DNA of 64,000 bases from Fusarium oxysporum f. sp. lycopersici 4287 (Eukaryota; Ascomycota; Sordariomycetes; Hypocreales; Nectriaceae). The notes beneath the pieces were generated by a model that was not told the origin of the DNA, did not search any database, and was given only the letters and a program-made list of their open reading frames with translations. The DNA lies in the NCBI RefSeq assembly GCF_000149955.1, contig NC_030994.1:1975071-2039070 (forward strand), given 5' to 3'. The translations under genes and the position numbers were made by a program. Positions 50,709-62,100 of this stretch are shown here, piece by piece (position 1 is the first letter of the stretch; every line of letters begins with the position of its first letter).

Positions 50709-51556
50709 ATGTCGAGCGCCAATCAACTCTTTCTGCTCGCTGACCACATTAAGCTCTCGCTGTTGGAGCGCCAACGGGCTAAGAATCTTAATCTTGAAGG
50801 CGACTCGCAAGATGGTCACATCTCACGATCTTTTGACCAGTTCCGCGATGGTCTGGCCAATCTCCGTGATGAGGAGCAGCGGTTGACCTTTGCAGGCGAA
50901 ACAGAGTAAGTCTTTCTCAAGGTACTAAACACCATTATCCAATGCTAATCTTGTTCCTCAGCGCCGCTACAAGCCTCACAGAATCCATCACATCGCTCCA
51001 GAAGCAATTAGACGACCTCACAACTCAATTCCAAGGCCAACCAAACTCCAAAACCGCCGAAACACTCATTCATCCCAACTCGGAAGAGCTCGCCGACGAC
51101 TTTGAGCACGCAACATCCACATCTCCAGTCTCGCGGAAGCCAAAGACTGTTCGCTTCAGCGACACTCCTCCTTCACCGTCCGCCGAGCTCTTTGGCCGTT
51201 ACCGCGATGATCCCTCCGATAGCGCCGGCTACCGAGACGAGGCACAGGGCATGGACAACCAGCAGATTCACCAGTACCACGCCCAAATCCTAGAGCAACA
51301 GGATGAGCAGCTTGATCGCCTGGGCGAGTCTATCGGACGCCAGCGCGAGCTTAGCATGCAGATCGGCGACGAGCTCGATAGCCATGTTGCTATGCTCGAT
51401 GAGGTTGAGGCTGTTACCGATCGTCACCAGAGCCGACTGGATCGTGCGAGTAGAATGCTCGGAAAGGTTGCTCGAGGCGCAAGCGAGAACAAGCAAATGA
51501 CCACTATTGTGGTTCTCATCATCATTCTTGTCTTGCTCATTGCTATCCTGAAATAA
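50709..51556 (+). CDS. SYN8: Qc-SNARE of the SYN8 (syntaxin 8) family
   Basis: Tail-anchored SNARE for endosome/vacuole fusion (family knowledge). Exons 50709-50905 and 50962-51556 give 263 aa. The N terminus is helical (ANQLFLLADHIKLSLLERQR) and the middle is Pro/Ser-rich. The SNARE motif runs from about residue 180 (ILEQQDEQLDRLGESIGRQR, ELSMQIGDELDSHVAMLDEV, VTDRHQSRLDRASRMLGKVA). A C-terminal membrane helix follows (TTIVVLIIILVLLIAILK). At the ionic zero layer, where syntaxin 8 has Gln in ELDEQNEIIDDL, this protein has His (ELDSHVAMLDEV). The alignment around it is unambiguous. The remaining heptads are normal. Confidence 0.9.
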
Positions 51557-51932
51557 AGCACCTAGTCTGTAGACCATGCTTGTCTCTTCTTTCCATCCGT
51601 CTCAAAAGAAACAGCGGGCTTAGCGCATTGGTTGGAGTTCTCGGAGTCGTTTGCTTGGGCGTTATTGTGGCATCTACCTACATTTTGATTTGTTTTTGTT
51701 CCTTTGCTTCAGTACAACAGTGGACAGTTGGCCTTTTCTGCGACTCACTTCCTGTAAATACGCCAATACTTGACGCAGTTTAACAGAATAGAGACCGATT
51801 TAGGTTCCTCGTCTTATCATATTATCATTCTCAGAGAAAAAGCTACCTACCAATCCTGAACATAACTTGCAGTCTAGACAATTCTCCTCAGGTAGAGATT
51901 ATCTCGAACAAGGAAAGAAGAAAGAAAGCAGT
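51557..51932. other. Convergent 3' regions of SYN8 and AMA1
   Basis: These 376 nt hold the 3' ends of both genes. A 67-codon ORF is a chance frame. Nothing else was seen. Confidence 0.6.
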
Positions 51933-54445
51933 TCATCGGATTACGTCTCCTTCTTTGTCAATGCCTTCAAGCCCCTCCAGGATATCGCTTCCTGCTAGAA
52001 TACCCGTGGCGCCCACGGTCACGCCCCGTTCTCGCGACCATACTTCATGAAACTTTATGCTCTTGTCACTCGATGCAACAATAATGCACCCTTCCTTGCC
52101 TCCTACTGGTGCAGTTGGGTCCTCAGAGGTCGGCCCTCGAGGGTATGAGATGGCATACAAGGCCCGCAGGTCGTCCTCCCAAGGAATTGCTGCAACCTGT
52201 TTGCACTCCGGCCAACTGAAAACGCTGACACGATAGGGGTGTTCTGGTGAAGCGTACCCGAATGTGGCGGCAATCTCTCTGCGCGTTGTGTTCCAGATGA
52301 GCGAGGTTACCTGGGCAGACACTGATATCGTTGCGAGAGCTGCTCCGGATGGCGTATGGAAGAAGTGTATGCACTTGTCGTTAGAGCCACCTCCTGTTGC
52401 CACCAACTCTCGCCTCCAGGGGCAGAAAGCAATGGCTTTCACAGCAGCATCGTGGTTCCAATGATGCTTCGCGATAGCAGGGCCAAGATACCGAACGGTG
52501 TCAGTTCCAGTCGGAAGTGGCTGTAGCTGTGCCCTGAACGCCCTCACAGGCATATCGTCGTCCCATCGACGCTCAACAGCCGTGTAACTCTTGTCTCAAT
52601 GCCACCATACGCGCTGCCCGCCTCAATGCGCCCTCGATGACCATTTACCCCGTGGGCTTGCTCAGTTCGCCGTCCAGAGACTTGATCAGCATCGAAAAGA
52701 CAGCAGAGATTGTCGTTTCCCCCCGAGGCGAATAGACGACCATCATATGACCATGCAAGACCGCATACTTGCTGACAGTGAATATTGCTGATCTTGGCTA
52801 CCAACGATACCGCACCGGGCCAAGTGTCCCGCGTGACTTCCCAGCCTATCGGCCATTCCACAACGTAGTAGTAGATATTGCCCATCTCATCCCCAACTAC
52901 CAAGTCCTCCGTCAGAACTTCGACCCCTAGATTCATGGGGTTCTTGGAAGGTCGCAGAGTACAAGCTGGGCGCCAGCTCACACAGGAAATAGGAAAAGTC
53001 TGGCGAACCTCGAATCGTGGTAGTGTGTCAAAGAGAGATTGGAAAAGCACACTCCCGTTCGAGTGTCCAATCCCAAGCACAGCTTTACCTCCAGGAGTTG
53101 ATGAGAAGGCAACCGACGTCAACTAAGTATCGGAGTGTGTTCCATGGATCAGCTGCACGCCCCGAAACTCAGACCAGGCATAAAGAAGGCTCCCCAAGCA
53201 GACAACAAGAGTTTGTGCCGTATATGAGTACGCCAGTGGTGAACAGTAGAAGTCATCCTTTAGATTAGGGGCATCGAGTACTCTGAAGACCGTTAGCTCA
53301 GCTCTTTTGAACACTCAGACTTACCAACCTGAATGGAGCAGCCGGTAGGAGACGCCTCTTTGCTGGCCTAAGAGGAACTGTTTATGGTCAACTATGATTT
53401 TAATAGACCAGCAGGTTCAACTTACTTGACCACTCCTCTTTGTTGACCCACTGATATCCATTCCAACTTGTGTGACTAAAGTCCGTATGAAGACCATGCT
53501 GTTTGAGGCTTTGAGGGATTTGCTGAGCCCGTGCGAACTCGAGGATCTTTCGTACCTGGTCAATGTTGAGAGCCGAAGCGATGCGGCCTTCGTGCTTCTC
53601 CTTCTCGACTGACGTGCTGACAAGACTTTCCTGGAAGAGGGTGGGAAACACACGAGCGTTGGTCCCACGTCTGACGAGATGCCCCTGTCCATCATCGGTA
53701 GCGATTGCATTAGGCGCAAGACCACCAACCGACCACATGGCTCCCATACTAACTTGACGATCTCCTCCTCGGTTCTGTGGTAGTTGGCCAAGAGCTATAC
53801 CTAGTGATGAGCTGGTTAGATGAAAACAAAGAAGAAGAAGTAAAGCAAGTTGGCTGCCAAACCTCTGTCCAGATGACTATCGTCAACTCGAAAAGGAAAA
53901 CGGGGATCAGGGTCCATCACACGACGCTTTAGAACGAATGGATCTGCTGAGGCACTCTTGTCACGCTTCAGACGCTCATCTCTCGATAAATCCTGGCTTT
54001 GCTTTGTTGTTCGATATCTCTCGGATGATGGGGAAATGGGATCACGTCTCGGGACGTATCTGTCTAGAAGCTGTATGTTTGGGTCAATGCGTTTGTCTTG
54101 GAGAGGCAAACGTCTAGAGAATTTTGAGTATAAAAAAGGAGAAATCACATCAGCCTTCCCTTTTGGATGACGCCTTTCTGGTGTTTTGGGAGGCTCGGCC
54201 GCGAGCCTTGTTTTGCTCGATGCTGGCGGTTTTTGCTCTTGGTTTTCAAGCGATTTGATTGGAATTTCATCCGGGCTTGAGCCATCGAAAGAAGGAAAAC
54301 ATCGTTTTCGGAGATTCGGGCAGAACTCAAAGACTTCACCTGCTGAACCATAGCCTGAATCCGGCGAGCTTATCGACTGACAAGACAAGTCTGTCCCGCT
54401 AGTTCTTGGAAGCAGTTGAGGACGTCGAGGCGGTTGTCGAAACAT
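51933..54445 (-). CDS. AMA1: AMA1-type meiotic APC/C activator (Cdc20/Cdh1 family) with one in-frame TAG
   Basis: WD40 co-activator of the anaphase-promoting complex. Exons on the minus strand are 54445-53863, 53800-53426, 53377-53329, 53282-52649 and 52589-51933; phases agree and sum to 766 codons. The C-box is DRYVPRR at residues 128-134, the WD40 propeller starts at APFRVLDAPNLKDDFY, and the protein ends in the APC-binding Ile-Arg tail (EGDVIR). Codon 389 (53125-53123) is TAG, in frame, between GVQLIHGTHSDT and LTSVAFSSTPGG. In Cdh1 the matching position is aromatic (DTYISSVKWS), so UGG (Trp) is expected. Excising the 36 nt ending in this TAG would keep frame but is too short for an intron and removes a needed strand. 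The long basic N-terminal region, the divergence from Cdh1 and the weak donors (GTTTGG, GTTGGT) suit the AMA1/Mfr1 branch. The last intron (52590-52648) is less certain. Confidence 0.85.
53123..53125 (-). other. In-frame UAG codon in AMA1, candidate A-to-I editing site
   Basis: The single stop in an otherwise open frame. The edited base would be the A at 53124 (minus strand), preceded by U and followed by G, the most favoured context reported for stage-specific A-to-I editing in Fusarium and Neurospora. Flanking CCGA(T) and (G)TCGG can pair and place the codon in a hairpin loop. Editing is inferred, not shown by DNA. Confidence 0.55.
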
Positions 54446-55008
54446 GCTTATCGATATCGATTTTTTGACGAGTTCCAGGTGTATGGCTCTTGAAAGTCTG
54501 GGACATGAAGAAACGAATGAACTGTTGTACGATAACCTGAACAATACTGTCACGATAGACAGAACTTTCCCTCGACGAGATTACCTACCTTGTGAGATGA
54601 TGCGTTTTATTGATGCTTAGAAGAAGAATTTCGTAGGGAAGAGAGGTAAAGGTGAAGTGAGGATGTAGAGAGGAGTTTGGGTGGAAGGGAAGGAGTCATG
54701 CCAGATGCACCTAATGTCTTGCCCTACCTTAGTTGATCACAGATTGAAAGTCGTAGAATCGGCGGTACTTACTTAGAATGCTCCAATAAATTAAAGCTTG
54801 AGGCAATCACGATAGTGCTGCTCCATGGTCTCACTACGTGCCTATTCGAAGATAAATATCCTGCATCTTCCAGGCATGACAGAGAGCCATATGATCTTTG
54901 TAACGGATATTATAAATTTATTTAATAGTCAATAATCAGTAATGTTTTGAGCTTAGGACCTCATGATTCATCCAAACTCCGTGACGAATCTTGTAAATTC
55001 GAGCCGGC
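54446..55008. other. AMA1 promoter and chitinase 3' region
   Basis: A 563-nt tandem minus-strand spacer. The AMA1 side is purine/pyrimidine-biased and the chitinase side very AT-rich. No ORF of note. Confidence 0.5.
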
Positions 55009-56486
55009 TCAGACATAGGCCTCACCCATCTTTGTCGCAATATTGTCAAAGTACGAATTCGCATAATCCAGCCAGTTCTCTGTCGTTTCCAGGCTTCCCA
55101 AGGTGCGATAGCTTGTGCGGATAAGGGACTCGTCTCCTTGCTTGTCCGCAGAAGCCTCCCAGAACATGCTTCCGCCGAGACCATGCCCCAGCACATATTC
55201 TGCCTTCTTCTGAACCACACTCGGAGTATCGTAGGAGATTAATTCGCGTTTTCTCTGGTCGTAACTGAAAGAAGCTTGGGCATTTGGGTCGTACATGATT
55301 GTAGCTCCTTCCTTTGGAAGTGCCTTGTAATCCCAGACGCCTCGCTCCCCCCAGGAGCCCTCACCAACACCGCTGAAGGTCTTTCCAACGCCCAAGTTAT
55401 CTTCAAAGGAGCGGCCGAAGACAGGTATGCCGAGGACAATCTTTTCAGCGGGCACCCCGGCTCCAAGATAGTCCTTGATAGCATAGTCGGTATTGATCGA
55501 TGTTTCAAAGCTTTCCGTGAGGGTATAGTCGAGATTGAGCCTTGTGACAGGACGTTTGTACGGGAACAGGTTGGCGTTATGACCACTGATATAATCCCAG
55601 CTTCCAGAGTACTCATAAGCCATGAGATTAATTTGGTCGACAATTCGGCCTATATCGTTCAGGTGAAGCTTTTTATAATGCTCAGGAGCAGCAGGGGCTG
55701 CGATGGACAATAGGAAATGATGGCCAGAGGTGTACGTTCTTGCATATAAGTCGAGCTCATTCCGTATAGCCTCAAGGAGCAGAACTAAATTGGCAGCATC
55801 GATTTCATCATACGGAAATTCCCAATCGATATCGATACCGTCGAAACCCCAATTCCACATCAAGGAGACCGAAGTCGAGGCAAATCTGACACGCCTGTCA
55901 GGTGTGCTTGCGGCAGAGCTGAAGTTCGCAGACCCGGCCCCCCACCCACCGATGGAAAGCAGAGTCTTGAGGTGACGATTGGATTTCTTTAACAGGAAAA
56001 GTTGCTTCACACATCCGTAGGCATTTCTTTTATGTTCCTCGTAGCCTAGTCTCTCGTCAGCTGTGAAGTTAAGGTAAAGAAGGTAGACTCACTGTCTCCG
56101 TCAAATTGTGCCATAAAGTCGGCATATTCGTCTTTGGAGTATCTGATGTTTGTTTAGCCTTACGTAGATATTTAGGTTATTCTACGTTCCGCTTACACTG
56201 TTCCATCGGGTTCGACACCCAAGAATGCGTAGAGTACGTGAGAGATGTGGGTTACATCGATATGCTGAGGGTAAAAGCTTCTGTCATAGATGCCCCTGAT
56301 ACTGTTAACAAAGTGCTATGCTTGATAAAGCGAGATTAAAAACCATTTGATGAAGTAAACAGCGTTCACATGCCCTCTTGGGGCATACTCTGGTGACCGG
56401 AGAGAATGATCAGGACGAAGTGCATGGCACGGCCGAGTTGCGAGAAGAATGGCAACAACCGCCAGGCGGTGGAGAAACGACAGCAT
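55009..56486 (-). CDS. Secreted GH18 chitinase (class V type, 442 aa)
   Basis: Endochitinase of glycoside hydrolase family 18. Exons on the minus strand are 56486-56344, 56295-56197, 56142-56093 and 56045-55009 (introns 48, 54 and 47 nt). The N terminus is a clear signal peptide (MLSFLHRLAVVAILLATRPC, then HALRP), so the enzyme is secreted. The mature part starts with the first GH18 strand (HVNAVYFIKWGIYDRSFYP), then KTLLSIGGWGAG. The catalytic DxxDxDxE motif is intact as DGIDIDWE near residue 165. The later blocks QINLMAYEYSGSWD, KIVLGIPVFGRSFED and GGSMFWEASADKQGDESL are typical. No chitin-binding domain, Ser/Thr-rich tail or GPI signal is visible. It may act in wall remodelling or mycoparasitism; sequence does not decide. 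Confidence 0.93.
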
Positions 56487-57629
56487 AATTCGCCTTGATT
56501 TATGAAGAGCTGAGTTTCAGTATTTAGAAGAATCGATGTTGGAGATGGAAGGGGTAAAATTTGTTGATTGTGTTGAGAACTGGGAGGCAGGTTGACTGAC
56601 ATAAAGACCGAAGCGGGAGAGGACTAAATGGGAGGAACAGTCGAGGTACCGTTTCCAGATTCCCACATTATTAAAGGAAGGTACAAGAGGCACAGATACT
56701 GAAGTGCTTACCTCCCTAGTTCTGTTATTGTATTCTAGGTACTGAAGCATCGTGCAAGGGTGCGTATGTACCCCTATCACGTTGATTTGATGTCTCTGTA
56801 ACTCGAGCAGAATGAGTCGGGCAGGACGAGTTTCTGCATCACATAGACGTTGTGTAAAGTGTCAGTCGACGATATTGTATCACAATATCAAGTGAAGTAG
56901 TAGGAATTCATTTAAGTACATGTTGTGGTGTGATCCTTATAGATATTATATGCATTCTCCTCAGTTCCTACACCTATTGATACGACATGCTCCATGCCAG
57001 GGACGACCTGGAGCCGCATGAAGCCCAACACAACACGGTGACGCCGTGCATCGTGATCTACATAAAACATTCAAGCTTCGTAATTCACATATGCTTAATC
57101 TGCAGCTACATTGTTCTCATTTGCACTAGATCACCAAATCATTGGTTTGCCTCAAACGACTCCTCACTCCGAGATCATTCACTCAGTTACGAATCAAGTA
57201 CGACAAACAACCCTCTATAGAGACTCCTTGTACTCTTGTGTTGGATTATGGCCCCGTGATTTCTACCCGTGAGAGTTTTATTATGGAGGCCTTTTACCTT
57301 TAGCTGTTGTGACGCTCGTATTGCCAGTTTCCTAGCATGATTTTGAAGTCAATAACTATACTTTTCTCTCAATCCGACTGATACACACTTGAATATAAAT
57401 ATTGATGTCGGTAGATCGTACCCAGTGAGTCATTTAATGTTTGTTGCAGCTCTAGGTTTCTGAATAAGTCAAGGATATCGCAGCACAAAGACATGATATT
57501 CCATGTCACGCTACCCTACACTCTTACGCGGGGTCAGATCATCCAGCTCAACAGCGAACATTCACAAGCCTTCACAAACCCATCGCGAGCAACGACCAAG
57601 GCTAAATTAACAAGCCGAGGCTCTTCAGA
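56487..57629. promoter_or_regulatory. Divergent intergenic region chitinase / BET4
   Basis: 1.1 kb of AT-rich DNA between divergent genes, with both promoters. ORFs of 60-87 codons show no protein pattern. No RNA gene or repeat was recognised. Confidence 0.5.
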
Positions 57630-58996
57630 ATGACCAGTGTTAGTCTCAACCCCCCAAAAAACTAGTCCACCGTGACTGATGCTGATCCCAAGGCTTGCAG
57701 CACGGCATAGCCCGCTCTGCGCGGTCACGGACAGAAGAACAGCGCCAGCAGGATCTCGTCAAGATCCAAAAGTACCGTGGTCTCGAGGACGATATACGCC
57801 AAAAGGTCAGTTCTAGCCGACCATGCAAGGGTCGTATTTCTCACGCATAAGCAGATATCCGACAACGACTACGGCACCGACACATTCCAGCTTACATCGA
57901 AGCTACTACGCCTCAACCCTGAATACTACACGATATGGAACGCCCGCAGGCGCTGTCTAATCTATGGCTTATTGTCCAAACCCTCGGCTGGATCGCTGCC
58001 CTTGAAGGAGTCGCAGAATACTTCAGCGATAGACACTCACACAGCCTCTTCCGACGCTTCATTGCCCTCCTCCTCGACCGAGATCCCGCCACGCCCCAAC
58101 CCCCCGACAGCTGGGAAGACTGGTACAACGACTGATAGCGATGCCGATAGCGACGTGATACGCTCCGAACTGGGCTTCACTGTTCCCTTGCTGATGGAAT
58201 TTCCCAAGTGCTACTGGATATGGAATTATCGACTATGGACGCTTGACCGCGCCATCGAAAGACTTGATGTATCTATAGCTCGGCGCATTTGGGAAGAGGA
58301 GCTAGGTCTTGTCAGCAAGATGCTCACCAAAGACCGACGAAACTTCCACGCCTGGGGCTACCGTCGCCACGTCGTAGCGCAGCTTGAGAGCCCCGTGCTC
58401 AACGGCCAGAGCCTGGTAGAGCTCGAGTTTGAGTATACAACCAAAAAGATCCATGAGGATCTGTCCAATTTCTCAGCATGGCATAACCGAAGCCAGCTCA
58501 TTACAAGGCTTCTTAACGAGCGCAAAGCAGACGACGCGTCTCGGAAAGATTTACTGGATAAAGGTTTGTTTTGACCTGCACCATATGGAACAATTGCTAA
58601 TCTGGATTAGAAATTGAGATTATTCGCGAAGCGCTGAATGTTGGACCGGAAGACCAGTCTTTATGGTACTATCACCAGTTCCTAGTATTGAACCTCGCAA
58701 ATCCTTCATCAAGTCGCCAAATAGCACCAAACCTGACGGTGGAGGAGCGCAAGTCATACATTGATGATGAAGTAACCGAAATCAAGGATCTACTACAAGA
58801 CTACAAGGACATAAAATGGATCTACGAGGCTCTCATTGAGTACGCAATCGCATTGAACCAACTCACGGGGCAGCCATTCGAGCCTGAGAGTCGAAGTGAT
58901 GTGACATCTTGGTTACAGACTCTCAGGAAACTAGACCCTAAACGAAACGGACGATGGAGTAATTTGGAAAAGGACTTGGGCTTATCACAGACATGA
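57630..58996 (+). CDS. BET4: Rab geranylgeranyltransferase alpha subunit
   Basis: With the Bet2-type beta subunit and the Rab escort protein it attaches geranylgeranyl groups to Rab GTPases (family knowledge). Exons are 57630-57636, 57693-57805, 57855-58563 and 58611-58996, giving 404 aa. The first coding exon is only 7 nt (ATGACCA), joined over a 56-nt intron to LQHGIARSARSRTEEQRQQD; the phase and lack of another ATG in frame support it. The PFTA repeats are clear: LLRLNPEYYTIWNARRRCLI, FPKCYWIWNYRLWTLDRAIE, KDRRNFHAWGYRRHVVAQLE and DLSNFSAWHNRSQLITRLLN. A low-complexity insert (about residues 90-145, Ser/Thr/Pro-rich) separates the first two repeats, as in other filamentous fungi. The frame is intact. 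Confidence 0.92.
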
Positions 58997-59188
58997 TTCT
59001 GAACCCATTAACTATCTAGTACATGTATACCATATGTCATTAGACCATGATGTAGCAATGAATTCGTTGATAACCCTTATCGCTAACCTATGAACCGAAA
59101 ATTTGTGAACGCATATGCTTCAAAGTCCTCCAGCATTGGTATCAATGTGCCCGTTAAATGAAAACCCCTTACACGCTTTCTACACCCT

Positions 59189-62100
59189 TCAATGCCCCCT
59201 CCCACTACCCCTTGGTCTACCTCTACCTCTGCCTCTACCTCGCCCAACTCCTCGGCCTCCACGACCAGCGCCACGTCTTGCCGGAATATCCCCATCACTA
59301 CCGGAATCCGATCCTGACGCAGACACTGAATCACTCATATCTGCTTCCGAATCTGTATCACCAATTCTGACAACTGTCGGCTGTGGAGGTCGCCGAACTG
59401 GTGGTGGTGGCGAAGGGCTGCGCGAGCTTTCGTTATGGGCCGAGGATTGAGAGGGTGATCTATTGCCGAGATATTCACTGTGCTGACTCAGACTACGAGC
59501 AGCCTCCTTCGGCTCTTCTGCTGTCGGCTCATCCATTACCGCCAGAGGAGTCTTGAAGGTTGGCGCGGGTGTGGACGCCCCTGACTGTGCTGCAGTCACA
59601 TTGGCCGAAGCAGTTGTGGATTTGCGTTTGCCTATCTTGAACTTCTTCCCCTTAAGTGCCATTCGTTCAGCCATAGACATAAGCTGCGTTCCTCCGTTAC
59701 CCGATTTGGGCGGCGGTGGAGATACAGAATCCCGAGTAGATCCGTTATCAACACCCTCTGATCGTCGAGTACGGCGAGCACTTCGCGAGGCTCGATCCTC
59801 AAGGTTGCCTGATGTTGACCGGGCGTCTTCTTCTGAAGGGTCTACAGCAGATGATCCCACTGTAATGGTGGTTACCTCGGATTTTCTAGGCCTTCCTCGG
59901 CGTCGGGGTTGAGGAGGCCCTGCTATAGCCTCCGAAGGAGCCGTACGGAGCTCGGCAGCTAGCTGTGCTTCTAGTTCGCCAATCATTCTCTCGTGCTCGG
60001 CGTCACTGTCGTCGCCTTGGGTTTGGATGGACTCGTCAGCGAATTCGTTTGAATCATCCGCGGCTAAAACTTGAGACAAGCGTGACTTTCGAGGTCGACC
60101 CTTGGGCCAACCTCTCTGGCCGCCTGTTGGCTTCTTGGAAGAACTAGCTGGCGTAGATTGGGAGGAAGCAGATGCATTCTTAGGGGGACGACCACGGCGT
60201 TTAGAGGGAGTCTTGGTCTCAAGGACAGACTCAGGGTCTTTTCCAATGGAGGGTTGCGGTGCGGGGGATGATGTCCCGAATAAGGCACGAACTGCGTCAG
60301 CAGCCATATCAACAGCCGACTTCTTCTCTCCCTGTGCGCCGACAGCGGGTGTTTTAGGCCTTGTCGCTTGCGTGCGCTCTTCCTCGAACTCATCTGAGTC
60401 GACGTCCGCCTCCACATATGATGCTATGGGTTTGGCGTGTCGAAGTTCGGGCTCATTTGCATCAAACAGCAACTGACCCCGTTTCTTAGATGGGACTGGA
60501 GCCGCAGCCGGAGCCGGAGCCGGGCCTGGAGCTGGGGTTTCATCTGGTGTGTTCTGGGGGCCGTCTGTTCCAGTGTCTTGTGCAGTGCTCGGGTCCCTTG
60601 TATCTTGGCCAGGCTGATCCATGGCAGCCTCAGGGGCAGCTGGCGGCCCATTGAACAACGCAGGGTCCATGCTATCCAGAAAATCTGCTTCTGGCTCTGC
60701 CGCGAGACGAGGCTTCTTGTGGTGGGACTTGCCAACAACAAAATCGGGATCCTCGTTTTCTCGTTTGGCCTTTCTCTTGGCTGCGCGGATAGACTTCTTG
60801 ACAAACTCAGGGATGTCTGGCTCGGACGGTCGTATGGCTTCCTCAGATGGAGCCTGGAAAGGATCAAAGAGAATCTTGTCGGGTGTATCGTCTGGTTCAT
60901 AGTATCCCATACCAATGCGCTGTCGTGCCACCAGTGAAGGATCAGGGTAGAGGGAGGTATCAGCGTCTTCAGCCTGTGACATGTCCATCGCCATGGACTG
61001 ATCGGCCAGTCCAGTATTCTCTTCATGGTATGGTGGATATGGCCCTTCCATGGTGGTATCAGCCATAGACTGGTCGCCTTGACCAAGAACATGACTCTGA
61101 TCTCCGTAGCCGTTCATGCCAGGTACGTGCATACCGCTAGGAGGATCATGCTCTGCGTCTTGCATGGAGTCATCTGCTTCATCCTGCTCGGGAATATCTT
61201 GTGCCTTGGCATTATCGGCCTGCTCTCTTAACCTCTTCATCCGTCTGCTGTCCTTGCTGCGACTTTCCTCTCCAGCAGCCTTCAACCATGAGAGGTTGTG
61301 GACTCGGAAGTCGACAAGTGCTTCCACACTTCGATCATCGGCAATCGGGCGGGTATCATGTCCCAGCAGAGTGTTCTTTGGTGTATAGGGGTCTGTATGT
61401 CCTTGGCGGCGACAGTGGCCACAATTGCATATACCTAAGCACTTTGGACATTGCCATTGCTCATCCTCAAGCACTTTCTGCGGCAACATATCAAAAGCTC
61501 GATAAAGAACGCCATAACAATAGGATTCAGTGCAGCCAGGGTTGGTGCATTGGTGTACTCGGTAGGCATAGTCCTTGTGACAACAGACGTGGCATCTCCT
61601 AAGCTCTCCCTTCTTCTTCTTGCGTTTGTACTTCTTCTTTGGCTTTCCTTCGCTATCGACCTCGGGCTCCGACTCGCTTGGTGTAATTTCGCGTTCTGGC
61701 TGAGTGATGTCTTTCCAGGGTCGTCTTCTCAAGGCTTCTTGACAAATTTGTGCCAAGGACTTCTTTCCCGAACGCTGTCTGGCGATCTCCACGGGCTGAG
61801 GCGAGGTTTCAAAGTCAACAAATCCGTCGTTCTTGATAATCATTGAACGCCAATCCTCGTAGTTATTGACCAAGTCAGCCCAAGACCATTGCTCACACCA
61901 TTGAAGACCCGAAAGGCAGGCACAAGACCGTCCCATGGCGTAGCATTCCATGCAAACGTCATAAGTATCCTCATCGCCGTTTATTAGCGTCCGAGTACAA
62001 TGTTTGCATGTCAAAAACCGGTTGAAGATATTTGAACGGCAATATGAGCATGTGATGCACGAGTCAAACTCGATGAACTCGACCTCCTTCTCCTTGTGTG

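Noticed and set aside
53123..53158. 36-nt in-frame intron (GTGCAG to ACTTAG) that would remove the AMA1 stop
   Set aside because: It is shorter than any intron accepted here (45 nt or more for coding introns) and deletes a strand (VQLIHGTHSDT) that aligns well with Cdh1.
56061..56092. 32-nt intron in the chitinase gene
   Set aside because: Too short; the acceptor 15 nt further on gives a 47-nt intron and the expected DSYEEHKRNAYG sequence.
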